Below, in pieces: positions 27,537 through 36,708 of a stretch of 64,000 bases of DNA (its first letter is position 1; the number at the start of each line of letters is the position of its first letter). The position numbers and the translations under genes are program-made. Below the pieces are notes generated by a model. That model did not search any database, was not told the origin of the DNA, and saw only the letters and a program-made list of their open reading frames with translations. Origin of the DNA: Anaerolineae bacterium (GTDB taxonomy: Bacteria > Chloroflexota > Anaerolineae > Aggregatilineales > Phototrophicaceae); NCBI GenBank assembly GCA_019912965.1, contig JAIOHM010000089.1:1-64000 (forward strand). The letters run 5' to 3'.

Positions 27537-28562
27537 TTATCGTATCTGCCGTGTGCTCTGGCGTTCGATGAGTGAGGGATACAAAACCCGCTGCTGTAAA
27601 GGGGTATCGGGGTAATCAATCCGGTCAACCAGATATTCTACACTCTGGCTGCCCAACACGCTGAAATCCTGCCGAATGGTGGTTAATGGCGGCTCAAAGC
27701 AAGCGGCTTCGGGAATATCGTCAAATCCCATCACCGACACATCTTCCGGGATACGAAGTCCATGTTCACGTAAGGCGCGCATCGCCCCCAGCGCCATTTG
27801 ATCGTTGCCGACGACCAATCCGGTAAACTGTGCCCCGGAGTTCAGCAAACGCCGCGCCGCATGATACCCGCCCACCGCCGTCCAATCGCCTTCCACACTT
27901 TGACCGGGCGAGAAGCCAGCCGATTCCAGTGTCACCAGCCAGCTTTCGTGCCGTGCCAGCGCCCCGTACCAGTGCAGCGGCCCACTGATTTCGCAAATTA
28001 CCTGATGCCCAAGATCAATCAGATGCTGGGCTGCTAACTGACCCCCAAACCGCTGGTTGATAACCACCGATGGCGTGATTGACCCCAATTCTGTGTCGAT
28101 CATCACAAAGGGGATACCTTTACACAAGTCAGCCAGATCATCATAAGCTACGCCCATCACCGGGGTAATCATGATGATGCCATCAACCAGCCGGCCGCTC
28201 ACGCTGTTGACCGCCACCTGCACATTGTCGGGCGTCATTTCCTGAATATTGGAAACTATCAGGTTATAACCCCGCTTGCGGGCGGCACTTTCGACATGCA
28301 GCACCATCTGGGAAGGGCCGTAATGATGCCCGCCAAAAGTGATAATCTCAATCAGGTTGGAGCGCCGCGTGACCAGACTGCGGGCTGCCGAATTTGGCTG
28401 ATAATTCAGTTCCTTGATGGCACGCAGCACGCGCTGGCGGGTTTCTTTGGCAACATGCGGATTGCCGTTGATGACCCGCGACACCGTTTGATAGGAAACA
28501 CCGGAATGTTCGGCAACATCGTGCAGCGTAACACGATGGGAATGGGGATTGGAGGATGCCAT
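27537..28562 (-). CDS. LacI-family regulator of the ribose-type transporter
   Basis: About 341 residues. The helix-turn-helix is VTLHDVAEHSGVSYQTVSRV with hinge helix PNSAARSLVTRR. The sensor domain has LIEIITFGGHHYG, YNLIVSNIQE, GLVVGNDQMALGAMRAL and EDVSVMGFDDIPEA. The frame is open for 60 more codons upstream, but ATG 28562 is the natural start just before the HTH; the longer version would run through the operator and promoter. It is divergent from the rbsA-like gene. It probably binds TGTGA-N4-TCACA sites at 28575-28590 and 28730-28743. Confidence 0.9.
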   Translation of the reverse strand: MASSNPHSHRVTLHDVAEHSGVSYQTVSRVINGNPHVAKETRQRVLRAIKELNYQPNSAARSLVTRRSNLIEIITFGGHHYGPSQMVLHVESAARKRGYNLIVSNIQEMTPDNVQVAVNSVSGRLVDGIIMITPVMGVAYDDLADLCKGIPFVMIDTELGSITPSVVINQRFGGQLAAQHLIDLGHQVICEISGPLHWYGALARHESWLVTLESAGFSPGQSVEGDWTAVGGYHAARRLLNSGAQFTGLVVGNDQMALGAMRALREHGLRIPEDVSVMGFDDIPEAACFEPPLTTIRQDFSVLGSQSVEYLVDRIDYPDTPLQQRVLYPSLIERQSTRQIR

Positions 28563-28574
28563 AATACACCAGCG

Positions 28575-28590
28575 ATGTGAAGGTTCACAT
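28575..28590. promoter_or_regulatory. Operator 1, in front of the LacI gene
   Basis: ATGTGAAGGTTCACAT is a 16-base palindrome with a GG centre, 13 bases before the LacI start and downstream of its -10 box. The same half-sites recur at 28730-28743. Confidence 0.65.
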
Positions 28591-28608
28591 AAACAGGCCA
28601 GTTTGTCG

Positions 28609-28617
28609 ATTATACCA
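28609..28617 (-). promoter_or_regulatory. Extended -10 promoter element of the LacI gene
   Basis: On the minus strand TGGTATAAT gives a perfect -10 with the TGn extension. No good -35 is visible. Transcription would start about 10 bases before operator 1. Confidence 0.55.
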
Positions 28618-28729
28618 GAATGCTGTAAAGCCCCCACCTTCGCAAGGCAGTTGATAACTTTGTTGTATATTTCGCCCAAATTTGCGGGAACTACTTGCTT
28701 AATAGATTTCGGCATGTTATTTTCTATTA

Positions 28730-28743
28730 TGTGAGCCTTCACA
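28730..28743. promoter_or_regulatory. Operator 2, upstream of the transporter promoter
   Basis: TGTGAGCCTTCACA matches operator 1 in both outer half-sites. It lies 20 bases upstream of the -35 of the transporter promoter and 154 bases centre-to-centre from operator 1, so DNA looping between the two is possible. Confidence 0.6.
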
Positions 28744-28763
28744 AAATTTCATTACTAATCCTG

Positions 28764-28792
28764 TTGCGTATTTGCTGCAGGCGCGATAGAGT
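28764..28792 (+). promoter_or_regulatory. Candidate promoter of the ribose-type transporter operon
   Basis: TTGCGT (28764-28769), 17-base spacer, TAGAGT (28787-28792). Each box has two mismatches to consensus. Confidence 0.45.
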
Positions 28793-28839
28793 AAAGTCGA
28801 TTTTCAAAAGTTTTTGTTTCTTTTCAAACAGGCAAAATT

Positions 28840-30369
28840 GTGAAACAAATAGAACCTTTTGAAGCGGTGCCCCTGCTGGAAATGCGGGGGATCACCAAAC
28901 GTTTCCCCGGTGTATTGGCGCTTTCGGATGTCACTTTCGATGTCCACGCGGGCGAGGTTCACGCGCTGCTGGGCGAAAACGGTGCGGGCAAATCCACACT
29001 GATGAAAATTCTGGCGGGTGTCTATACCCGTGACGCGGGCGAGATTATCTTCAAGGGCAATCCGGTCAACTTCACCACGCCACGTCAGGCGCAAATTGCC
29101 GGAATTACCACCATTTATCAAGAACTGAATCAGATTCCGCAGATGTCCATCACTGAGAATATTTTTTTGGGCACGGAACTGGCGCGCGGCCCCCTGCTGG
29201 ATTGGGCACAAATGCATGAACAGGCGCGTGGCCTGCTTGCCAAACTGCATCTGGATATTGACCCGCGCACACCCATCAGCCGGTTAGGTGTGGCACAGCA
29301 GCAGATGGTAGAGGTGGCGAAAGCCCTGCACCATCAGGCAGACCTCATCATTATGGATGAGCCAACATCTGCCCTGAGCCTGCATGAAATCGAAGACCTG
29401 TTTGCCATCATCCACGAATTGAAATCTAACGGTGTTGGCATCGTTTATATCAGCCACCATCTTGAAGAAACCTTTGAAATCAGCGACCGGATCTCGGTGC
29501 TGCGCGACGGGCATCATGTCGCTACCGAAATGACAAAAGCGCTGGATGTGGAGAAACTCATCCGGTTAATGGTGGGGCGCGACCTTTCCGAGAAATTCCC
29601 CAAAGAAGTCACGCCACGCGGCGGCGAAGTGCTGCGTGTGGAGGGTTTAACGCAAGGCGCTCGCCTGAAAAATATTGGCTTCAGCGCCTACGCGGGTGAA
29701 GTGCTGGGCATCGCCGGATTGGTTGGCTCCGGGCGCACGGAACTGGTGCGGGCGATCTTTGGCGCAGACCCCATCGACGCTGGACAGATTTTTATTGATG
29801 GCAAAGTCGTTCACATTCGCAGCCCGCGCGACGCCATCCGGCAGGGCATCGGCCTGCTGACCGAAGACCGCAAGCAGCAGGGACTTGTGCTGACGATGAC
29901 CACCCGCGAGAACACCACCCTTTCGGTACTGGAACGGTTGACCCGTTTGTTGTTTACCAGCCGTTCCAAAGAAACCGATCTGACACAGCGTTACATCGAC
30001 AGTCTGGCGATCAAGACGCCCACTCAGGATACCCCGGTCATCAATCTTTCCGGCGGCACACAGCAAAAAGTGGTTCTGAGCAAGTGGATGGCGACCGAAC
30101 CGCGCGCACTGATCTTTGACGAACCCACGCGCGGGATTGATGTCGGCGCGAAGGTGGAAATTTACAAGCTGATGAACGATCTGGCGCGGCAGGGCGTTGC
30201 CATCATCATGATTAGCTCCGAACTGCCGGAGGTACTGGGCATGAGCGACCGGGTAATGGTTATCAGTAACGGGCAGGTGACCGGATTCCTGAACCGGGCA
30301 GAGGCCACACAGGAGAAAATTATGGAATACGCCACCGGGTTCGATAAACTCCTGCCCACCACAGCATAA
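28840..30369 (+). CDS. Sugar ABC transporter ATPase, two-domain RbsA/MglA type
   Basis: A 509-residue protein with two ATPase halves. The first has Walker [10 protein letters not shown] (45-53), a degenerate signature, and Walker [13 protein letters not shown]. The second has the divergent P-loop [10 protein letters not shown] and the motifs [16 protein letters not shown] and [12 protein letters not shown] that are diagnostic of the CUT2 family. It energises import of a monosaccharide such as ribose, xylose, galactose or arabinose. The start is GTG 28840, without a strong ribosome site; no better start was found before the conserved region. First gene of a three-gene operon. Confidence 0.93.
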   Translation: MKQIEPFEAVPLLEMRGITKRFPGVLALSDVTFDVHAGEVHALLGENGAGKSTLMKILAGVYTRDAGEIIFKGNPVNFTTPRQAQIAGITTIYQELNQIPQMSITENIFLGTELARGPLLDWAQMHEQARGLLAKLHLDIDPRTPISRLGVAQQQMVEVAKALHHQADLIIMDEPTSALSLHEIEDLFAIIHELKSNGVGIVYISHHLEETFEISDRISVLRDGHHVATEMTKALDVEKLIRLMVGRDLSEKFPKEVTPRGGEVLRVEGLTQGARLKNIGFSAYAGEVLGIAGLVGSGRTELVRAIFGADPIDAGQIFIDGKVVHIRSPRDAIRQGIGLLTEDRKQQGLVLTMTTRENTTLSVLERLTRLLFTSRSKETDLTQRYIDSLAIKTPTQDTPVINLSGGTQQKVVLSKWMATEPRALIFDEPTRGIDVGAKVEIYKLMNDLARQGVAIIMISSELPEVLGMSDRVMVISNGQVTGFLNRAEATQEKIMEYATGFDKLLPTTA

Positions 30370-30387
30370 AAATGGGACACATTAGCT

Positions 30388-31440
30388 ATGACTGAAACCT
30401 CCCTTCCGGGCGTTGGACGCCCTAACGCTTCTGTCGGCGGGACGATACGCCGGATTATCGCGGCCAGCGGCCCGTTGATCGTGTTGTTTGTAATGTTCGC
30501 TTTTTTATGGGCGACCTCCCCGCCCTTCCGCAGCCCGACCAGCTTATTGTTATTGGGTTTAGAGGCGGCGGCGATTGGTATTGTGGCGGCTGGACAGACC
30601 TTCGTTATCCTCACGGGAGGCATTGATCTCTCGGTGGAGGCGATGGTGTCATTCACAGGTGTGATCGCGGCGGTGTTGATCGCGGGCAGTAACGAAGCAG
30701 GCGGGCAAATCGCCCTCGGCATTCCGGCGATTTACGCCATTTTGATCGCTATTGCAGCGGGGGGGTTAATCGGCCTGATTCAAGGGGTGATTATCACCGG
30801 GCTGAATATGAACCCATTCATTGTGACGCTCGGCTTCCGCAGTATGCTGCTGGGCGTATCTCTGGTTGCCACACGCGGCGCGGGCATCAACATCCGTAAA
30901 GATGAGGTATTGAGTTTCCTGACCGGATTTGTACCGATTGGGGACATTCGGATTCCGATGCCACTGATTATCACACTGATTATTTACGCGATTGTGTGGG
31001 TGGTGCTGCGCCAGACCAAGTTTGGACGCTATACCTACGCCATCGGCGGTAACGAAACCGCCGCGCGGCTTTCCGGCGTCAACGTCAGCCTGAACAAGAC
31101 CTTCATTTATGGCATCAGCGGACTGCTGGCGGGCGTGAGTGGGGTGCTGGTGATGGGACGCCTGCAATCCGGGGCGTACCAGAACGGGACGAATATGACG
31201 CTGATTTCGGTGGCAGCGGTGGTCATCGGCGGGACGGCACTTTCCGGCGGGACGGGCGGCATCTGGGGCACACTGATCGGCGTGTTCATCATCCGCATTG
31301 TGGAACAGGGTTTGGTTTATTTGAATGTACCATCGAATGCTAAAGAAATTGTGATCGGCGCAATTATCGTGCTGGCGGTGGCCTTCGATGTGATACGGCG
31401 CGGTGAAGTGAAATGGCTGCGATTTGGAAAAAGAACTTGA
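30388..31440 (+). CDS. Sugar ABC transporter permease, RbsC type
   Basis: A 350-residue permease with about 8-10 helices. CUT2 permease motifs are present: [52 protein letters not shown] and [23 protein letters not shown]. It lies 18 bases after the ATPase gene. It forms a homodimeric channel with the RbsA-type ATPase and takes sugar from the binding protein encoded next. Confidence 0.93.
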   Translation: MTETSLPGVGRPNASVGGTIRRIIAASGPLIVLFVMFAFLWATSPPFRSPTSLLLLGLEAAAIGIVAAGQTFVILTGGIDLSVEAMVSFTGVIAAVLIAGSNEAGGQIALGIPAIYAILIAIAAGGLIGLIQGVIITGLNMNPFIVTLGFRSMLLGVSLVATRGAGINIRKDEVLSFLTGFVPIGDIRIPMPLIITLIIYAIVWVVLRQTKFGRYTYAIGGNETAARLSGVNVSLNKTFIYGISGLLAGVSGVLVMGRLQSGAYQNGTNMTLISVAAVVIGGTALSGGTGGIWGTLIGVFIIRIVEQGLVYLNVPSNAKEIVIGAIIVLAVAFDVIRRGEVKWLRFGKRT

Positions 31441-31450
31441 TTGCGATCCA

Positions 31451-31497
31451 TCGGGTAATGCCCGAATAAAGAAGTGGAGCGGCGGGGTCGAGCCGCT
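31451..31497 (+). terminator. Two small hairpins before the binding-protein gene
   Basis: TCGGG/CCCGA (31451-31465) and AGCGGC/GCCGCT (31478-31497) lie in the 89-base gap between the permease and binding-protein genes. They may shield the 5' end of the binding-protein mRNA; no T-tract follows. Confidence 0.35.
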
Positions 31498-31529
31498 TCC
31501 TGTCGAAAAGTTTTTGTGAGGAGGCCTGT

Positions 31530-32612
31530 ATGCGTAAATTGAGTTTGATTGCTGTCCTTATGCTGGTTCTGGCGCTGTTGACCGTTGGCGCGGCCACCGC
31601 CCAGGAAACCCATTATGTCGGCTTCGTGCCGCCCGCGCTCACCAGTCCATTCCATGTGGCAATGGTCGATGGTGCAACCGCCCGCGCCGAAGAACTTGGT
31701 TGGACACTGGAAGTACAAGCACCCGCCAGTGAAGGCGATTTTCAGGCATTCGTGACGACGGTTGAGCAACTGCTGGAAAAAGGCGTTGAGGCCATCAGCA
31801 TCAACCCCATCGGCACGGACTCGGCTACTACAGCGGTGCAGTCGGCGAATGCGAAGGGCATTCCGATTATGGCGCACAACTTCATCACCCCGTTTGATGA
31901 TGCTACCCTGAACGTGGCGGCTTACATTGGTTATGACCAGTGGGGCGGCGCGGAAAATCTGGCGATGGAAACCTGTAACCTGATCGCGGGCAAGTACGGC
32001 ACAACACCCGAAGAAACCACAGGTAAGGTTTACATTCTGCTGGGCATCGACAGCATCTTCTCGCATCGGCGCACGGGCGGCTTCAAGGCTGGGCTGGAAA
32101 AATACTGCCCGAACGTAGAAGTCGTGGGCGAACAGAGCGGCGAGTGGCTGCGGACGAAGGGGCAGGAAGTGGCGGGCATCGCCCTGCAACAGAACCCGGA
32201 CATCGATGTGTTCTATGGGAACAGCGATGAAATGGCGATTGGGGCAGCGCTGGCAGCCGAGAGCCTCGGCCTCGAAATCAACACCGACTTCTTCGCAGTG
32301 GGCATCGACGGCAACGTGCCGACGCTCGACCTGCTGGGCGAAGGCCAGTTTAGTGCAACGCTGGGTGTTGATCCGTTCCGCATGGGCGTGACGGTGATCG
32401 ATACAATGGCGAAGATTTTCGCGGGTGAGGAAGTGAGCCAGATTATTCTGACGCCTTCGACCGTCGTGAACCCGGACAATCTGGAAGCGTATCTGGCGGG
32501 CGAACTCTGGACAGAACCAGTTGCGGGCTTCCCGGAACTGGATAACGATCTGCCGACGGTTCCCGATGAAGGCATGATGGAAATGACACCGGAAGCAACA
32601 CCGGGCATGTAG
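31530..32612 (+). CDS. Sugar-binding protein of the ribose-type transporter
   Basis: A 360-residue secreted protein with a Sec signal peptide (MRKL, hydrophobic core, cut near ATAQ-ET). The periplasmic-binding-protein fold of the RbsB class is clear: [67 protein letters not shown] and [13 protein letters not shown] lipobox is not obvious. The C-terminus carries a Met/Glu/Pro/Thr-rich tail after the fold, possibly a cell-surface tether. A GAGGAGG ribosome site precedes the start. Last gene of the operon, followed by a strong terminator. Confidence 0.92.
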   Translation: MRKLSLIAVLMLVLALLTVGAATAQETHYVGFVPPALTSPFHVAMVDGATARAEELGWTLEVQAPASEGDFQAFVTTVEQLLEKGVEAISINPIGTDSATTAVQSANAKGIPIMAHNFITPFDDATLNVAAYIGYDQWGGAENLAMETCNLIAGKYGTTPEETTGKVYILLGIDSIFSHRRTGGFKAGLEKYCPNVEVVGEQSGEWLRTKGQEVAGIALQQNPDIDVFYGNSDEMAIGAALAAESLGLEINTDFFAVGIDGNVPTLDLLGEGQFSATLGVDPFRMGVTVIDTMAKIFAGEEVSQIILTPSTVVNPDNLEAYLAGELWTEPVAGFPELDNDLPTVPDEGMMEMTPEATPGM

Positions 32613-32655
32613 GTGCGGAGTACTGAGTACGAAGTACTGCGTAGAAGAAAAGCTG

Positions 32656-32687
32656 AACCCCTGCCGAGAGAGTCGGTGGGGGTTTTT
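32656..32687 (+). terminator. Intrinsic terminator of the transporter operon
   Basis: AACCCCTGCCGA (32656-32667) pairs with TCGGTGGGGGTT (32673-32684) around GAGAG, followed by TTTTT. Classical rho-independent structure. Confidence 0.85.
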
Positions 32688-32749
32688 GATTTAGTGACGA
32701 GTAACGGGTGAAAATTACGAAGTGTTACGGAGTTGGCGAGGGAATAGTT

Positions 32750-33460
32750 GTCAGTTATCGGTTTTCAGTTTTCAGTAAATACGGGGAAATGGCGGCGGCG
32801 ATGGCGGCGTGGCGAAAAAGGATTTGGCCGCCAAGAAGCCTTTAGCCTTTAGCCTTCAGCCTTGAGTCAATACAGAAGCATTTGCGTCACTCTTATGTCG
32901 CAACTGTCGTGGAAATGACAATAGCTGAGGGGAGATGTCGTCAATGTCGTCGTTGTCAGTTACCAGTTACCAGTTATCAGTTTCCAGAAAAATACGAAAA
33001 ACGTTTGCGGCGATTGCGGCGATTGCGATTGCGAAAAAGGGTTTGCGCGCAAAGGGCGGGATTGTTGTCGGTGTCGGATGGGGGTCATTGGTTTTTAGTT
33101 ATTAGTGATTGGTTTCCAGAAAATGCGGAGAAGATTCGCAAAATTCTGCAATTTCTTCACATTCTGCACAGGAATTTTGTGCAATTTGTGAATCTTTGAG
33201 ACGGAAGTGGCGGCGGCGGCGGCGGGATGGTTTGTCGGACACGTATCGGTTCATAATATGCGAAAAATGCGGCAAATGCGAGAAATGCGGCGAAGGGTTT
33301 TGTGCAGATTTCGCATGTTGGGAAAACCTCACCCCCAACCCCTCTCCATAGTAACAGAGAGGGGAGCAAGCGTGACGGCGATGTCATGAAGGTCTGCCGC
33401 CGCCATGTTTGCCATGTGGGAGGTTTTTGGTGATTGATTATTCGTTATTGGTAAGATGCA
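32750..33460. repeat. Dispersed non-coding repeat region
   Basis: Contains runs of short tandem words (CAGTTACCAGTTACCAGTTA, GGCGGCGGCG, GCGGCGATTGCGGCGATTGC, ATGCGAAAAATGCGGCAAAT) and blocks shared with 8480-8935 in the opposite orientation, notably GGTGTCGGATGGGGGTCATT near 33071 and TGATTGGTTTCCAGAAAATG near 33107. Small frames inside are repeat by-products. No gene is seen from 32613 to 33869. Confidence 0.65.
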
Positions 33461-33600
33461 GGAGAGGCGCGTTACGGGATGTGGAGATCAATAATGCCCG
33501 GACGCAACATGTTGCATCCCTACAGATCATCATAGAATAAAAGTTCTTAATGATCAATCGGGGCGAGGTTGAGGGTTAGATGGAATGCGGTTAGAAAGCT

Positions 33601-33660
33601 GCGAGTTAAAACCCGTCGGCTAGGGGAAATCAAGTCCACTGAAGCGGCTATAAAAGGCTG
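33601..33660. repeat. 60-bp hairpin repeat, inverted copy B3
   Basis: The reverse complement matches copies A1 and A2 (AGTGGACTTGATTTCCCCTA then GCCGACGGGTTTTAAC). The hairpin is partly degraded. Confidence 0.5.
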
Positions 33661-33869
33661 CAAGAGTCAATAATTTTGGCAGGGTGGGCGTTTGCTTTGG
33701 AACATGCCCAGCGTGGGGCAGATCAAGTTATTGGCGTCGGTCTGTTCGCCTGTGAAGCCAAAGTGAATAATCCACCCTATTCGATCATAGGGGATGCTAT
33801 TTCAATGATTGCCTTATTTGCATCATTCCTGCAAGACTCAAAATTTGAGTACAGTATGAGATCTTAATT

Positions 33870-34289
33870 TTATCGTTCTTGATAAGGCTCAGTAGACCAA
33901 AAAAGCTTTTTGCCCACTATGAGAAGATGAGATCCTAGTGGATCTCTTTCATAATCTTCGGGGCCAGTGGGTTTTTCCGAACCTCTTTTGAAATCTAGAT
34001 AGACTTCCTGATCAAAAAACTCAATACTAAGGCCAAAAATGACTCCCAGCGTGTAGTTTCTTGCTTGCCGCACAATCAGCTCAACCACCGGCTCTACTTG
34101 AAATGTTACATTGATCCAGTTGTCAGGCGATTGAAATTGCAAATCGCGTGTTCCGACCTTTACGGTAACAATTTTGGGATTTTTATGGCTGAAAATGCCA
34201 TACTCAATACTATGGATTACCGCATCGTGAAATATGCCGAAACGCTTTTTAAAATCTTCTAGGTTGTCGGGCGTTATTTCTGTTCTCAT
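33870..34289 (-). CDS. Immunity-like protein next to a toxin relic
   Basis: A 139-residue soluble protein with no exact family recognised. It begins with FHDAVIHSIEYG and alternates strands (IVTVKVGTRDLQF, WINVTFQVEPVVELIV), a layout seen in several small immunity-protein families that start with an FHD/FHDA motif. It lies 21 bases after the end of a broken Hint-toxin gene on the same strand, exactly where the cognate immunity gene is expected. Protection of the cell against that toxin is inferred. AT-rich relative to its surroundings. Retention while the toxin decays is common. Confidence 0.5.
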   Translation of the reverse strand: MRTEITPDNLEDFKKRFGIFHDAVIHSIEYGIFSHKNPKIVTVKVGTRDLQFQSPDNWINVTFQVEPVVELIVRQARNYTLGVIFGLSIEFFDQEVYLDFKRGSEKPTGPEDYERDPLGSHLLIVGKKLFWSTEPYQER

Positions 34290-34310
34290 AGACTTATCAA
34301 CCTCGTGCCA

Positions 34311-34616
34311 TCAAAATGATTTCCAATCATCGAAATTGAATCCCCGATCCCTCAAGAATTTTTCCAGTGCGTTCCAGTCGCCGATAGGTGGGTGGGGATT
34401 GTCTCGCCCATGACCAATAGCTGGATTTCCGGATTCAGCCGTGAAATTATGATAATGCCATTGACGTGAACTGACATCAAGTTCATCTATCTCGCAATCG
34501 TTATGCACAACCAATCGCCGCTGCCGACGAAGAAGGTGTGGGCTTCGTCAATGGTGAGGTTGTACATGGGTTTGTACACAACGACTTCGTTGATGGTAGC
34601 CGGAGAATGTGAAAAC
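34311..34616 (-). pseudogene. C-terminal relic of a Hint-domain polymorphic toxin
   Basis: One frame reads YNLTIDEAHTFFVGSGDWL, the end of the intein-like Hint domain that releases toxin tips. A single missing G in the TGG-TTG-GTG stretch, near 34510-34515, shifts the frame before the expected VHN. The next frame continues VVHNDCEIDELDVSSRQWHY and on to GHGRDNPHPPIGDWNALEKF, ending in FDDWKSF. This tail would be the toxic tip; no nuclease family is recognised with confidence. The upstream body of the toxin is absent because the frame closes at about 34617. The immunity-like gene follows. Confidence 0.65.
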
Positions 34617-34670
34617 AGTTACACTACTGATCTATGCTATTGACCCTACGATTATTGAAAAGTGTGGTTT

Positions 34671-35723
34671 ATGAAATACCTGCTGATTAAAGGTTCGTAT
34701 TATGTTGTCGGGCAGTCACCGGATGGGGATTCGGTCAAGTTCCGGGCGGATAATCCAGCGCTTTGGCAGAACATTGATACGGAAAATCGGGCGGTTTTCG
34801 AGGCGGCATTAGCCGAAAATGGGGGATTGGTCACGCTGCGGCTGCAAGGGGTGGATGCGCTGGAAACCCATTATTCCCCACCACGTCCGCAAACGCCGGA
34901 TGATGTGAAAGGCAAGACCAGCCCGCTGTTGAAAGAACCTGCGCGTTCCAATTATAAGCAACCCGCCGCCGTTGGACGTGAGGCAACCGATCAACTGCTG
35001 CGGTTATTGGGGGTGACGAGTTCGCGCTGGCGCAATACCCCGCGCGGATCGTACATTACTGAGGCGCAAATCAGCGGGGCAACAGTAAAGGAATCGGGCA
35101 AAGAAAATCTGCCGGGATTTATCGTCACCGGGGATGCTGAACGGAATGGCCGCCCGATTGCGTGGGTTTTCCCCGGCACATCGTCCGCCACAGATGGCAG
35201 CATTGTCACCAATGAGCAGTTAGTGGGGATGGCGGAACAGAGCGCCAATTATCAACTGCTGAAAATGGGCATCATTTATCCGCTGTATTATATGACGCTG
35301 GCGGGGAAGCTGCGCCAGAAATTGGACACTGCCGTGCAGCAGGCACAATCCGCCGCGCGCCAGCCCGCCGCTGCTGGTTCGGTCACGAATATCTGGCGGA
35401 TTGATCGCTCGATGAGTGGATTCGATCTGAGCAATTTGAGCGCGGTAATCGAAGAGGTGGTGATTTACCCGGAATTGTTCCGGCGGATTTTGCGGTTTTA
35501 CTGTGCGCAGGAGATGCAGACCTATTGGGGACTGCTGCGTACCAATGCCCCTGCCCCAAGCAACCCTGCGCCCTACAGCTTGAACGGATTCTTCAACGGC
35601 GCGAATCCGTATGTGTTTGTGGTGAGCGATCAGGATTTTGTGCGGCTCTCGGATGTGGTCGAGATCAAGGGCAGCAGCATTCGGATGAAAAAATCGCCAC
35701 ATGAACTGGTGTTTTTGTCGTAG
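34671..35723 (+). CDS. Protein with staphylococcal-nuclease-like N-terminal domain
   Basis: A 350-residue protein. The N-terminal part has the layout of a thermonuclease beta-barrel: SPDGDSVKFRADN followed by LVTLRLQGVDALETHY, which corresponds to the DGDT...VRLxGIDxPE pattern. The usual catalytic Arg/Glu pair is uncertain: the Glu of DALET could be one of them. The remainder (YITEAQISG, TGDAERNGRPIAWVFPG, NYQLLKMGIIYPLYY) continues the barrel and then departs into an unknown C-terminal domain. There is no signal peptide. Stands alone, start at ATG 34671. Nuclease activity is possible but unproven. Confidence 0.55.
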   Translation: MKYLLIKGSYYVVGQSPDGDSVKFRADNPALWQNIDTENRAVFEAALAENGGLVTLRLQGVDALETHYSPPRPQTPDDVKGKTSPLLKEPARSNYKQPAAVGREATDQLLRLLGVTSSRWRNTPRGSYITEAQISGATVKESGKENLPGFIVTGDAERNGRPIAWVFPGTSSATDGSIVTNEQLVGMAEQSANYQLLKMGIIYPLYYMTLAGKLRQKLDTAVQQAQSAARQPAAAGSVTNIWRIDRSMSGFDLSNLSAVIEEVVIYPELFRRILRFYCAQEMQTYWGLLRTNAPAPSNPAPYSLNGFFNGANPYVFVVSDQDFVRLSDVVEIKGSSIRMKKSPHELVFLS

Positions 35724-35731
35724 CGAATAAT

Positions 35732-36526
35732 CTAAGCTGTGTAACCCCGCACGGCCCATGCGCGGGCGATCAGGTTGATCGTGCCATCACTGGCGGTTGG
35801 AACAGCAGCGCGCAGATGTTCCCGCAGGTTATTCCGCTGCATCTCGTTGAGGGATAAAGCGTATTTGGGCGCGGGGAAACTGCCCCGTGTAAACGGCTGC
35901 CAATAACTCTCGAAACTGTCGAATGGGGTGGGAATATCCAGCGCATCAACGGCAATGTTCTGAAAACCTGTTCCTTCCCATAAGCGGCGCAGCAGCTCCG
36001 GTTGGCAGATTGGGAAGCGATGGCCTTCATGCAAAGCAGCCGCATGGGGGTCAAGTTCCACCGCCGCATCCCAAAAATAGCGTAGAAATTCCATTTTTCC
36101 GGCGTAGTCCCACACATAAGCAGCGACCACGCCACCCGGTTTGACAACGCGGCGCATTTCGAGCAAGGCGCGTTCGGGGTGAGGCATAAAGTTCAGCGCC
36201 AGTCCACTCACAACCGTATCAACTATTTTATCTTGAAGGGCAAGGCCGCCCGCATCCGCGACTAAAAAATGCGCTCCGCTGGTTTGCTGACGGGCATAAC
36301 CTACAAAATCAAGGGAAGGGTCAATGCCTACCATCATCTGTGGTTGAGCAGTTGATATGATCCGCCTCGTCAACGCGCCCGTTCCACAGCCAATATCCAG
36401 CCAACGGCGATTTTCTCCCTGTGGCATCCACGCGAGAAAGCGCGAAGCAACTTCCCCACTCCAGCGCCCCATGAAGTGTTCATAGATTTCACTCGCAGCC
36501 CAGTGTTCGGGGGATGTATTCATCAC
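35732..36526 (-). CDS. Class I SAM-dependent methyltransferase
   Basis: A 264-residue enzyme. Motif I is WLDIGCGTGALTRRI, followed by acidic VGIDPS, motif II region LVADAGGLALQDKIVDTVVS, post-motif LEMRRVVKPGGVVAAYVWD. It resembles small-molecule (ubiE/COQ5-like) methyltransferases. The substrate cannot be read. Starts ATG 36526 or 36523. No neighbour suggests a pathway. Confidence 0.85.
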   Translation of the reverse strand: MMNTSPEHWAASEIYEHFMGRWSGEVASRFLAWMPQGENRRWLDIGCGTGALTRRIISTAQPQMMVGIDPSLDFVGYARQQTSGAHFLVADAGGLALQDKIVDTVVSGLALNFMPHPERALLEMRRVVKPGGVVAAYVWDYAGKMEFLRYFWDAAVELDPHAAALHEGHRFPICQPELLRRLWEGTGFQNIAVDALDIPTPFDSFESYWQPFTRGSFPAPKYALSLNEMQRNNLREHLRAAVPTASDGTINLIARAWAVRGYTA

Positions 36527-36708
36527 GCTACCCTGATACGACCTCAGAAATCTTGCATTTCAGCTTAAGGATAGTATGGGTTGGCAATTGGGGCAAAGGG
36601 CTTGTCATAAGGATGTGTTACACGCGCTCATTGACTTTTAGAAATATTTTCGCATACACTGATACCATCCGCAACTTAATACGAATCGTTATGTGGAGGT
36701 AGGGGTTC

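Noticed and set aside
27537..28742. Longer start of the LacI gene at 28742
   Set aside because: The added 60 codons run through the regulator's own promoter and operator, and LacI proteins begin just before the helix-turn-helix.
32930..33010. Tandem short words that could suggest a CRISPR array
   Set aside because: Repeat units are under 12 bases, irregular, without spacers of constant length, and no cas genes are near.
33676..33867. A 63-codon frame (MAGWAFALEHAQRGADQVIG and on)
   Set aside because: No ribosome site, no recognised family, located in repeat-derived intergenic DNA; likely chance.
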